Below, piece by piece: positions 1-5,937 of a DNA stretch of 9,964 bases. The position numbers and the translations under genes are program-made. The stretch's first letter is position 1, and the number at the start of each line of letters is the position of its first letter. Where the stretch lies: NCBI GenBank assembly GCA_021793895.1, contig JAJYRW010000040.1, positions 1 to 9,964 on the forward strand. The letters are read 5' to 3'. The notes under the pieces were generated by a model that saw only the letters and a program-made list of their open reading frames with translations, searched no databases and was not told the origin of the DNA. The stretch is from Actinomycetes bacterium (GTDB taxonomy: Bacteria > Actinomycetota > Actinomycetes > Actinomycetales > JAJYRW01).

Positions 1-868
1 TTCCGATCTGATCCGGTTTATCGGTGCCGTAGCGGGCCATGGCATCGGCGTAGGTGATGCGCTCGATTGGCAAGGAGACCTCGTAGCCAGCCGTGGCCCA
101 CACCTCGCGCAGCAGGTCTTCAGCCAGCGCGATGACGTCGTCCTGTTCGACGAAGCTCATCTCCACATCCAGCTGGGTGAATTCGGGCTGCCGGTCGGCG
201 CGGAAGTCCTCATCGCGGTAGCAGCGCGCTATTTGGTAGTACCGTTCCATTCCCGCGACCATCAGCAACTGCTTAAACAGCTGCGGGGATTGCGGCAGCG
301 CGTACCAACTGCCCGGACGCAGCCGCGCCGGAACGAGGAAGTCCCGGGCCCCTTCGGGAGTTGAGCGCGTAAGCGTCGGTGTTTCCACCTCTACAAACTC
401 ATGGTTGTCAAGCACCCGGCGCGCAGCCTGGTTCACCTTCGACCGCAGCCGCAGCGCCTGGGCCGGGCCCTCCCGCCGCAGGTCCAGGTAGCGATATTTC
501 AGACGCGCCTCTTCGCTGATGGTTCCCGTGTCATCCCCATCTGATGTCACCTGGAAGGGCAGTGGAACGGATTCATTAAGGACGACGACCGTATCGGCCA
601 TGAGTTCGACCTCGCCCGTGGCGATGGCCGGGTTCTCATTGCCCTCGGGGCGGCGGCTGACCTCACCCGTGACCTGGAGGACGAATTCGGAACGCAGGGT
701 GTGGCCGATCTCTTCGCGCACCACAACCTGCATGACACCCGAAGCGTCACGCAGATCAACGAATGTCACTCCGCCGTGATCCCGCCGGCGCGCTACCCAG
801 CCAGCAAGGGTGACGGTGGTGCCAATGTGTTCGGCGCGTAATGTTCCGGCCTCGTGAGTGCGCAGCAC
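1..868 (-). CDS. aspS: Aspartate--tRNA ligase (AspRS), N-terminal 289 codons; 3' end beyond left edge
   Basis: Class II aminoacyl-tRNA synthetase that charges tRNA(Asp) in the cytoplasm. The frame reads from a GTG at 868-866 to the left edge without a stop, about half of the usual ~590 residues. Residues 1-105 are the OB-fold anticodon-binding domain, with [11 protein letters not shown] at 23-33 and [14 protein letters not shown] at 37-50. [14 protein letters not shown] at 119-132 opens the catalytic core. Motif 1 surrounds VEVETPTL (159-166). Motif 2 is [20 protein letters not shown] at 209-228. [10 protein letters not shown] (194-203) and the KPD of YGTDKPD (280-286) are also typical. The GTG start is supported by GGAAGGA 5 nt upstream and by the expected N-terminus ([10 protein letters not shown]). 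hisS lies 141 nt upstream on the same strand. Whether this AspRS also charges tRNA(Asn) cannot be judged from this fragment. Confidence 0.97.
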   Translation of the reverse strand, partial: MLRTHEAGTLRAEHIGTTVTLAGWVARRRDHGGVTFVDLRDASGVMQVVVREEIGHTLRSEFVLQVTGEVSRRPEGNENPAIATGEVELMADTVVVLNESVPLPFQVTSDGDDTGTISEEARLKYRYLDLRREGPAQALRLRSKVNQAARRVLDNHEFVEVETPTLTRSTPEGARDFLVPARLRPGSWYALPQSPQLFKQLLMVAGMERYYQIARCYRDEDFRADRQPEFTQLDVEMSFVEQDDVIALAEDLLREVWATAGYEVSLPIERITYADAMARYGTDKPDQIG

Positions 869-873
869 GGTGG

Positions 874-880
874 TCCTTCC
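874..880 (-). promoter_or_regulatory. Ribosome binding site of aspS
   Basis: On the minus strand GGAAGGA lies 5 nt before the GTG at 868. It decides this GTG as the aspS start, since no in-frame ATG lies nearby. Confidence 0.8.
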
Positions 881-883
881 AAT

Positions 884-925
884 GAACTGTGTTATTGCGA
901 GTAACTCTTAATTACGAACTGTGTT
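884..925. repeat. Pair of GAACTGTGTT direct repeats in the hisS-aspS spacer
   Basis: The 10-mer GAACTGTGTT occurs exactly at 884-893 and 916-925, a 32-bp period, which is close to three helical turns. On the coding strand of aspS it reads AACACAGTTC. The pair sits in the AT-rich 141-nt spacer (869-1009) just upstream of the aspS ribosome binding site. The spacer also has a T-run on the minus strand (plus 957-963), but I see no matching stem for a classical terminator of hisS. The repeats could be a regulator site or chance; no known operator is recognised. Confidence 0.5.
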
Positions 926-1009
926 GTTAATGCTTAAAATTTTCAGAAATGCGGCTATAAAAACCAGAGTTATTTCCAAGTTCCCGAGTCTAGTGCCCCA
1001 CCGAAATTT

Positions 1010-2392
1010 TTATGCTTCGGCTGCTTCAATGCGCGGGCGTAAATCCGCAACCGGAGGATTCCATGTCGCCGCGTCAGCCGCCTCCTGATCTCCAGATCGA
1101 ATGTCTTTAACCTGGTCGCTGCCATCATCACCGGCACCGACAAACCACACAAACGGGATCCCGCGGCGGTCAGCGTATCGAATCTGGCGGCCAAACTTGG
1201 CGGCATTTGGCGACGTCTCAGCCGCAATTCCCCGATCACGCAGCGTGCTGGCAATCCGGTTCGAGGCAGCGCGCTCATCTTCTGAGTTGACGGCAACCAG
1301 GACGGCTGTAGGTACCGAACGGGAAAGCGTTACGAGTTCTTGTCGGAAAAGCCGAGAGAGCAGGCGGGAAAGCCCGATAGACATGCCAACCCCCGGGTAG
1401 GTGTTCTTACCATCTGAGGCCAATTCGTCATAGCGGCCGCCAGAACAGATCGAACCCAAATCTTCATGGCCGACCAACTCGGTTTCGTAGACCGAACCCG
1501 TGTAGTAATCCAGACCGCGCGCGACCGACATATCAGCGATCACAATGCCCGCTAAGTCGTCCTGGGCCGCATCGAGCAGCTGAGCCAGCTCACTTAAGCC
1601 CAGTTCCAGAAGTTCAGATTCGACACCGTAGCGCTGGGCCACCGCGCGGACATCATCAACGACCGCCGAGGTCACCCCCGTGATCTGTGCCAATTCCAAG
1701 CAGGCCTGTGCCTGCTTGGCCGATGCCCCAGCCTCGCTTTGCAGCAGCTGCGCCACGGCATCGGGACCAATCTTGGCGAGCTTGTCAATGGACCGCAGCA
1801 CCTCTTGGGTATCTGACAGGCCCAGGCCCTGGTAAAACCCTTCGGCAACGCGCCGATTGTTGATGCGCATCCGGATGGGCGGAATCGGTAACTTTGCCAG
1901 TGCCTTGGCCATAACCAGTGGAACTTCCACCTCGAAGTGATACGGCAGTTTATCCGCGCCGATAACATCAATATCGACTTGATAAAACTCGCGGAAACGC
2001 CCCTCCTGGGGTCGCTCCCCGCGCCAAACCTTTTGAATCTGATAGCGCTTAAACGGGAACTGGAGCTTCCCCGCGTTCTCCAGCACATACCGCGCCAGCG
2101 GCACGGTGAGGTCGAAGTGCAACCCGAGTTGGCTCTGGTCAACTTGCGAGCTCGGGGCAGCTTCCGCACTGAGCTGGTCCTCATCCTCGTGGAGCCGGCG
2201 CAGCACGTAGACCTCTTTGGAGGTTTCCCCCTTACTAAGCAGTTGTTCTACCGGCTCCACCGCGCGCGTTTCCAGCGGAACGTATCCGTGCAGTTCGAAT
2301 ACCTTCTGCAGCTGTGCCAGCAACTGCTGCTCGATCATGCGCTGGGACGGTAACCACTCCGGAAAACCCGACAGGGCTGTGGGACGTGCCAT
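1010..2392 (-). CDS. hisS: Histidine--tRNA ligase (HisRS)
   Basis: Class II synthetase that charges tRNA(His) in the cytoplasm; 460 residues. LHFDLTVPLARYV is at 91-103. Motif 2 is FKRYQIQKVWRGERPQEGR at 114-132, followed by REFYQVDID. The HisA motif ARGLDYYTGSVYE is at 291-303 and carries the catalytic arginine R292. SICSGGRYDEL is at 314-324, and motif 3 is GVGMSIGLSRL at 334-344. Residues from about 360 form the anticodon-binding domain (VPTAVLVAVNSEDE, FGRQIRYADRRGIPFVWFVG). The N-terminus SGFPEWLPSQR marks the actinobacterial subgroup with longer HisRS. I chose ATG at 2392: a TTG two codons upstream (2398) has only 3-4 nt to the purine stretch, while the ATG has 9 nt and gives the usual MARPTALSGF start. 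It follows the hydrolase gene after 122 nt and precedes aspS. Confidence 0.97.
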   Translation of the reverse strand: MARPTALSGFPEWLPSQRMIEQQLLAQLQKVFELHGYVPLETRAVEPVEQLLSKGETSKEVYVLRRLHEDEDQLSAEAAPSSQVDQSQLGLHFDLTVPLARYVLENAGKLQFPFKRYQIQKVWRGERPQEGRFREFYQVDIDVIGADKLPYHFEVEVPLVMAKALAKLPIPPIRMRINNRRVAEGFYQGLGLSDTQEVLRSIDKLAKIGPDAVAQLLQSEAGASAKQAQACLELAQITGVTSAVVDDVRAVAQRYGVESELLELGLSELAQLLDAAQDDLAGIVIADMSVARGLDYYTGSVYETELVGHEDLGSICSGGRYDELASDGKNTYPGVGMSIGLSRLLSRLFRQELVTLSRSVPTAVLVAVNSEDERAASNRIASTLRDRGIAAETSPNAAKFGRQIRYADRRGIPFVWFVGAGDDGSDQVKDIRSGDQEAADAATWNPPVADLRPRIEAAEA

Positions 2393-2401
2393 TTTCAAAA
2401 A

Positions 2402-2409
2402 CTCTTCTC
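2402..2409 (-). promoter_or_regulatory. Weak ribosome binding site of hisS
   Basis: The minus strand reads GAGAAGAG, ending 9 nt before the ATG at 2392. The match to the anti-Shine-Dalgarno is modest, but the spacing favours this ATG over the TTG at 2398. Confidence 0.45.
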
Positions 2410-2473
2410 GTCTATTAATGCCTATAAAGTGCTAATCAACATCAAAAAGCTGCTTGGTGCCATAAGGTGCTTG

Positions 2474-2510
2474 GACGCCGTTAAGCAACGCCGACGCCGT
2501 TTGCAACCCT
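2474..2510. repeat. Imperfect ~19-bp tandem duplication just after the hydrolase stop codon
   Basis: Copy 1 (2474-2492) starts GACGCCGTTAAGCAAC and copy 2 (2493-2510) starts GACGCCGTTTGCAAC; they differ by one indel and few substitutions. On the minus strand the repeat begins 4 nt after the TGA at 2515-2517. A short bulged hairpin (GCAAACG with CGTTGC) can form in the transcript but no T-run follows, so a terminator role is doubtful. The rest of the 2393-2514 spacer holds the hisS ribosome binding site and AT-rich sequence where the hisS promoter could lie, but no convincing hexamer pair. Confidence 0.5.
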
Positions 2511-2514
2511 AAAA

Positions 2515-3258
2515 TCAACTGCGCGCAGCCAACCACGGGTTCGCAGCAAATTCGCGCTCCAAAATTGAAGCTGGGCCGTGACCGGACAAAATTGCTGAAT
2601 CCGCAACGAGTTCGGTGCGAATCATTTCCAAAGACGTCGCCATGGCTTCGGGTGAGCTCACGGGGAAATCCGTGCGGCCGATCGTTCCCGCGAACAGCAC
2701 ATCTCCAGTAAAGACTGTCCGGCTGCACTGTACGAAGTTGGACAGGTCGTCCTGCGGGCTGGTCAGCAGTGTCGAGTGTTCTCCCGGCGCACCAGCCACG
2801 TCGATCAAAATCGATCCTCCGGTATGCCCGGGGGCGTGTCGAAAGACGACATCGAGCCCAACTCCCATGAGCGCACCTACGGAAGAGACGCCGTCCGTAA
2901 TTTCTTGCACGCGATCCGGCTCCAACCAGGCCTTGCCCGCAAAAGCCGGCTCAAGCATGCGGCGCAAATCACCGTCCACACCCGCCCACGGGTCAGTCAA
3001 CAAGTGCCGATCGGCGTGATGAATCCACAGGGGCACATTGAAGCGGGCACACATTTGCGGCGCATCATAAATGTGGTCCAGATGGCCGTGGCTGGCGATT
3101 ACCGCGCGTACCTGCAGGTCGTGATGTTCGACCACCTCGGCTACTGCGTCCACCGTGCCCAAGCCCGGGTCAATGATGATCGCCGGTGACTGCGGGGCGG
3201 GCGCAACGATGTAGCAATTGGCATCCAGCGCGCGCGAAGGAACCGTAATAACTAGCAC
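2515..3258 (-). CDS. Metallo-beta-lactamase-fold hydrolase, glyoxalase II-like
   Basis: Predicted cytoplasmic metal-dependent hydrolase of 247 residues; glyoxalase II members hydrolyse thioesters such as S-lactoylglutathione, but the real substrate is unknown. All metal ligands of the fold are visible: SHGHLDH at 56-62 (H57, H59, D61, H62), APGHTGGS with H145, FTGD with D186, and LSGHGP with H227. GTIGRTDFP (191-199), right after the bridging aspartate, is typical of YcbL/Rv2581c-like single-domain hydrolases. SHGHLDH replaces the usual THxHxDH first residue, a common variant. No signal peptide or membrane segment is seen. The start is GTG at 3258, with no good Shine-Dalgarno before it. Its place next to hisS and divergent from a cyclophilin is conserved in actinobacteria (Rv2581c in M. 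tuberculosis), but that does not define its substrate. Confidence 0.92.
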   Translation of the reverse strand: MLVITVPSRALDANCYIVAPAPQSPAIIIDPGLGTVDAVAEVVEHHDLQVRAVIASHGHLDHIYDAPQMCARFNVPLWIHHADRHLLTDPWAGVDGDLRRMLEPAFAGKAWLEPDRVQEITDGVSSVGALMGVGLDVVFRHAPGHTGGSILIDVAGAPGEHSTLLTSPQDDLSNFVQCSRTVFTGDVLFAGTIGRTDFPVSSPEAMATSLEMIRTELVADSAILSGHGPASILEREFAANPWLAARS

Positions 3259-3264
3259 CAGGCC

Positions 3265-3270
3265 AGCCTA
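3265..3270 (-). promoter_or_regulatory. Candidate -10 element (leaderless) of the hydrolase gene
   Basis: The minus strand reads TAGGCT, then exactly 6 nt, then the GTG start at 3258. This fits the TANNNT hexamer at -12 to -7 that precedes leaderless actinobacterial transcripts. There is no clear -35 hexamer at the right distance and no good ribosome binding site, so the call rests on this one hexamer and its spacing. Confidence 0.3.
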
Positions 3271-3407
3271 TCGCCCGCAAAAAGCGCAACTCGATACCGG
3301 ACTGTTACCCGAACGTGCCCAGGAAAACACTTTTCCCCTCTAGACTGTCTCGGGGTTGTTTTTCCTGCCCGAACCAGGGCGATAACTAACCTGGGCAAAA
3401 ATTAAGT

Positions 3408-3412
3408 GGAGG
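3408..3412 (+). promoter_or_regulatory. Ribosome binding site of the cyclophilin gene
   Basis: GGAGG lies 4 nt before the GTG at 3417 and fixes that start. The rest of the 158-nt divergent spacer (3259-3416) shows a TAGACT hexamer at 3341-3346 without a matching -35, and a 5-bp CCAGG/CCTGG dyad (3374-3378, 3390-3394). Neither is enough to call a promoter or operator. Confidence 0.75.
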
Positions 3413-3416
3413 TTTT

Positions 3417-4226
3417 GTGGCTAAGGCCAAGCAGGATCGTGCGCGAGCTAGAGAAAAGGCGGAGCGCCGCGAGGAATACCGGGCGAATGCGCGTAAACGC
3501 CGCCAGCGCACCATGGCCTTGGTATTGGCGGCGCTGCTGGGTTTGAGCGGATTGGGAACAGTCACCGTGCTGCTCATGAATCCCAGCGATTCTGCTAGTG
3601 AAACGCCCATCCCACCCCCGGTTGATAACCCCTCGGGTGATGCTGCGGGTGACAGCCCCTGCCCCGTTCCGGAGGATCTCGTAGCCGAGCCAGCCTTCCA
3701 GCTCGATGCAGCGCCCGACCCCGAAAAAGCTGAAGACCGGGACTGGACGGGAACGATTGCCACAAGTTGTGGCGATATTGAGGTGACACTTGACGGCGCG
3801 GCCGCACCGCAGGCAGTTGCGTCTTTCGTTGAACTTTCCAATAACGGTTTCTATGACAACACCGCCTGCCATCGATTGACGACGTCTGGAATATTCGTCC
3901 TGCAGTGCGGTGACCCCACCGGTATGGGCACCGGCGGGCCGGGCTATACCTATGGTCCGATTGAAAACGCACCCGAAGACGATGTTTATCCCGCCGGCAC
4001 GCTCGCCATGGCACGGATGGGCGGGGACGCCGAGTCGATGGGTTCGCAATTTTTCATTACCTATGAGGATTCTCAAATTCCATCGGATGAAGCCGGTGGT
4101 TACACGGTCCTAGGCCAGGTCACCTCTGGTCTAGAGATTGTCAGTAAGATTGCCGAAGGCGGACTCGCCGCCGACGGCGTGGCTCCGCAATGGCCGATCG
4201 CGATCGAAAAGGTGGCACTTCAGTGA
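3417..4226 (+). CDS. ppiB: Membrane-anchored cyclophilin-type peptidyl-prolyl cis-trans isomerase
   Basis: Predicted extracytoplasmic foldase that isomerises X-Pro bonds; 269 residues. Residues 1-32 are strongly basic. A transmembrane helix (about 33-54, ALVLAALLGLSGLGTVTVLL) follows, giving an N-in anchor. Residues 55-105 are a Pro/Ser/Asp-rich linker, and the cyclophilin domain spans about 110-269. Signature parts are FVELSNNGFYDNTACHRL (137-154) with the catalytic HR at 152-153, QCGDPTGMGTGGPGY (163-177), and MGSQFFITY (208-216). The position of the cyclosporin-binding tryptophan is not tryptophan here. Cysteines C82, C118, C151 and C164 lie outside the membrane. C151 and C164 are at the positions of the CHR and QCGDP cysteines of mycobacterial PpiB and could form a disulfide. 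The start is GTG with GGAGG 4 nt upstream. The last bases overlap the DUF349 start as GTGA. Confidence 0.93.
   Translation: MAKAKQDRARAREKAERREEYRANARKRRQRTMALVLAALLGLSGLGTVTVLLMNPSDSASETPIPPPVDNPSGDAAGDSPCPVPEDLVAEPAFQLDAAPDPEKAEDRDWTGTIATSCGDIEVTLDGAAAPQAVASFVELSNNGFYDNTACHRLTTSGIFVLQCGDPTGMGTGGPGYTYGPIENAPEDDVYPAGTLAMARMGGDAESMGSQFFITYEDSQIPSDEAGGYTVLGQVTSGLEIVSKIAEGGLAADGVAPQWPIAIEKVALQ
4209..4215 (+). promoter_or_regulatory. Ribosome binding site that sets the DUF349 start at GTG 4223
   Basis: AAGGTGG lies 7 nt before GTG 4223-4225. That GTG shares bases with the cyclophilin TGA stop (4224-4226), a GTGA coupling. The in-frame ATG at 4190 lies inside the cyclophilin gene and has no comparable site. 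Confidence 0.75.
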
Positions 4227-5818
4227 CCTCCCATACCCCTGACCCGTCAAAGCAGACAAGTCGAGACGAAGCCCCGGAGGCGGCGCAGACTGCGAGCCCC
4301 GAAGCGGCGCAGACTCCAACACCCGAGGCGACGCAGACTGCGAAACCCGAGGCTGCCGCCGCGGCTGAGGCTGCGCCGAAAGCCGAGCCAGCCGCGGGTC
4401 CGACACCGCCCAAACCCTCGGCGGTACCCAAGCCATCGGCCCTGCCGAAACCCTCGGCTCTGCCCCGTCCCCCGGCGGGCAAAAAGGCAGCAAAGAAGAC
4501 TGATACAGGGACCACGCCCGCAACGCCGGTTGCACCGGTGACGCCCCCAGTTGATGAAGCCGCCGCGGATGAGGCGGCCAAGTTTGGTCGCGTCGATGCG
4601 GAAGGCAATGTCTTTGTTAAGGACGGCGACACGGAACGTGCCGTAGGCCAGTTTCCCGGGGTGCAGGAGCGCGAAGCCCTCCAGCTCTACATCACCCGCT
4701 ACCTCGACCTGGTAGCGCAGTTGCGGCTATTTGAAACCCGCCTTGCCACCGTCAGTGACCTGAGTGTGGGCGAAATTGACACCACATTGCGGCAGCTGCG
4801 CGAGCAACTACAGGAGCCAGCCGCTGTCGGCGATCTGCCGGCACTGCGGGAGCTGTTGAACAAGGTAAACGAGGCCGCTAAGGAGCGGCGCGCCGCGATC
4901 GAAGCGGAGCGCCAGGCCGCAAAAGAACGCGCCGTTGTCGATCGGACAAAAATCGTCGAGGCCGCCGAAAAGTTAGCAGCGACAGATCCCGCGAAAATCC
5001 AGTGGCGCCAATCCGGTGATGCGCTCAAGAACCTCCTCGAAGACTGGAAGGCTGCGCAGCGACGCGGTCCGCGCATTGACAAGCCGACAGAGGATGCGCT
5101 GTGGAAGCGTTTCTCGGCGGCTCGCACGACGTTTGACCGCTCTAAGCGCCACTTCTTTGCTGATCTATCACGACGCAATGCGGAAGCGAAGGCGGCGAAA
5201 ACCAAGCTCGTTGAAGAGGCCGAAAAGATCTCGGACTCGACTAACTGGGGCGAAACGGCCCGCGCCTACCGCGATCTAATGAATCAGTGGCGCAAGGCCG
5301 GCCATGCCGGGCGTCGAGACGACGACGCGCTGTGGGCGCGCTTCCGGGCCGCACAAGATAAGTTCTTCGGTGCCCGCAATGCGGTACTCGAAGAAGAAAA
5401 CGCCCAGTTCACCGCCAACCTTGAGGTAAAGCGCGAGCTATTAACCGAAGCCGAGGCGCTCTTGCCGGTTAAGGATCTTAAGAAAGCACGCGCGGGCTTG
5501 CGCTCGGTGCAAGAGCGCTGGGATGAGGCTGGAAAAGTTCCGCGGGAAAACATGCGCGAGGTGGAGGGCCGCCTGCGCGCAGTTGTCGACGCCGTACGCG
5601 CTGCCGAGCAGGAAGAATGGCAGCGGTCCAACCCCGAGACTCGAGCGCGAGCTGAAGGTGCCGCCGCACAACTCCAAGAGTCGCTTAGGCAGTTGGAAGA
5701 TGAACTGGCGGCCGCTGAGGCTTCCGGTGACGCGAAAGCCGCCGAGCAAGCACGCGAGGCTCTAAAGGTGCGCCGCTCTTGGATGGAACAGATTAGCCAG
5801 TTCGCTAGCGAGGACTGA
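4223..5818 (+). CDS. DUF349 domain protein with a low-complexity N-terminus
   Basis: No function is established for this family. From GTG 4223 the product is 531 residues. Residues 1 to ~115 are Ala/Pro/Glu/Thr-rich and probably disordered, with octapeptide and hexapeptide repeats. A conserved actinobacterial block follows (FGRVDAEGNVFVKDGDTERA at 121-140, then VGQFPG). The rest is almost entirely predicted helix, rich in Glu, Lys, Arg and Ala. Three DUF349-like units are visible: about 253-312 (WRQSGDALKNLLEDWKAAQR, then ALWKRFSAAR), 338-396 (WGETARAYRDLMNQWRKAGH, then ALWARFRAAQDKFF) and 416-462 (ARAGLRSVQERWDEAGKVPR). Each carries the W(K/R/D)-A-G/R pattern of the family. There is no signal peptide or membrane helix, so it is likely cytoplasmic and rod-like. 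The GTGA overlap suggests translation coupled to the cyclophilin. An ATG at 4190 would add 11 residues but overlaps the upstream gene by 37 nt. Confidence 0.9.
   Translation: MTSHTPDPSKQTSRDEAPEAAQTASPEAAQTPTPEATQTAKPEAAAAAEAAPKAEPAAGPTPPKPSAVPKPSALPKPSALPRPPAGKKAAKKTDTGTTPATPVAPVTPPVDEAAADEAAKFGRVDAEGNVFVKDGDTERAVGQFPGVQEREALQLYITRYLDLVAQLRLFETRLATVSDLSVGEIDTTLRQLREQLQEPAAVGDLPALRELLNKVNEAAKERRAAIEAERQAAKERAVVDRTKIVEAAEKLAATDPAKIQWRQSGDALKNLLEDWKAAQRRGPRIDKPTEDALWKRFSAARTTFDRSKRHFFADLSRRNAEAKAAKTKLVEEAEKISDSTNWGETARAYRDLMNQWRKAGHAGRRDDDALWARFRAAQDKFFGARNAVLEEENAQFTANLEVKRELLTEAEALLPVKDLKKARAGLRSVQERWDEAGKVPRENMREVEGRLRAVVDAVRAAEQEEWQRSNPETRARAEGAAAQLQESLRQLEDELAAAEASGDAKAAEQAREALKVRRSWMEQISQFASED
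4274..4369 (+). repeat. 24-bp in-frame tandem repeats coding PEA(A/T)QTxx
   Basis: Four tandem 24-bp units (three good, the fourth decayed) encode PEAAQTAS, PEAAQTPT, PEATQTAK and PEAAAAAE within the disordered N-terminus of the DUF349 protein. The nucleotide units share GCGCAGACT or GACGCAGACT cores, so this is recent DNA-level repetition rather than only biased composition. Unit number may vary between strains. Confidence 0.8.
4412..4465 (+). repeat. 18-bp in-frame repeats coding KPSA(V/L)P
   Basis: Three successive 18-bp units encode KPSAVP, KPSALP and KPSALP, followed by a degenerate RPPA. They lie between the PEAAQT repeats and the conserved FGRVD block of the DUF349 protein. They probably make an extended proline-rich linker. 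Confidence 0.75.
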
Positions 5819-5877
5819 CCCGGCACACAGGGCTGGCACAGCACAAGGGACTAGCCCGGCCGCATCTGGCAAACGGC

Positions 5878-5886
5878 TTATCCACA
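5878..5886 (+). promoter_or_regulatory. Perfect DnaA-box 9-mer (TTATCCACA)
   Basis: TTATCCACA, the classical DnaA-box consensus, lies 60 nt after the DUF349 stop and 2 nt upstream of a candidate -35 hexamer. I saw no second box near it and no dnaA, dnaN or parB gene, so this is not an origin. It may be a solitary DnaA-binding site or chance (the exact 9-mer is expected roughly once per 130 kb counting both strands of random sequence). Confidence 0.45.
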
Positions 5887-5888
5887 AT

Positions 5889-5917
5889 TTGGCAGCGGCG
5901 GGTTCCGCCTTTATCGT
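5889..5917 (+). promoter_or_regulatory. Candidate promoter of the AbiEi-like gene with a spacer dyad
   Basis: TTGGCA (5889-5894, five of six consensus bases) and TATCGT (5912-5917, four of six) are separated by 17 nt. The start point would fall near 5924, about 14 nt before the ATG at 5938. Between the hexamers lies a perfect inverted repeat, GGCGG-GTT-CCGCC (5897-5909), which could be an operator. The same hairpin followed by TTTATCG could instead be a weak terminator of the DUF349 transcript. Confidence 0.4.
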
Positions 5918-5937
5918 CCAATGCGCACGATAGAGGT

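Noticed and set aside
949..1009. Rho-independent terminator after hisS
   Set aside because: There is a T-run on the minus strand, but no adequate stem precedes it.
1672..2184. 170-codon minus-strand frame inside hisS in another frame
   Set aside because: It overlaps motif 2 of HisRS out of frame and is rich in Arg, Trp and Cys, typical of a shadow frame.
2393..2398. TTG start for hisS two codons upstream of the ATG
   Set aside because: The purine-rich ribosome binding stretch would be only 3-4 nt away, and the MARP start at 2392 matches the family.
2393..2514. T-box or other riboswitch leader before hisS
   Set aside because: The spacer is only 122 nt and shows no T-box core sequence or antiterminator fold.
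3402..4076. 224-codon minus-strand frame opposite the cyclophilin
   Set aside because: It covers a clearly coding plus-strand gene, has no recognisable domain, and is a shadow frame.
4699..5205. 168-codon minus-strand frame opposite DUF349
   Set aside because: Its Arg/Ser-rich composition is the mirror of Glu/Ala/Lys-rich codons on the other strand; no motif is seen.
5830..5857. Terminator hairpin after DUF349 (GGGCT/AGCCC)
   Set aside because: The stem is only 5 bp with an 18-nt loop and no T-run.
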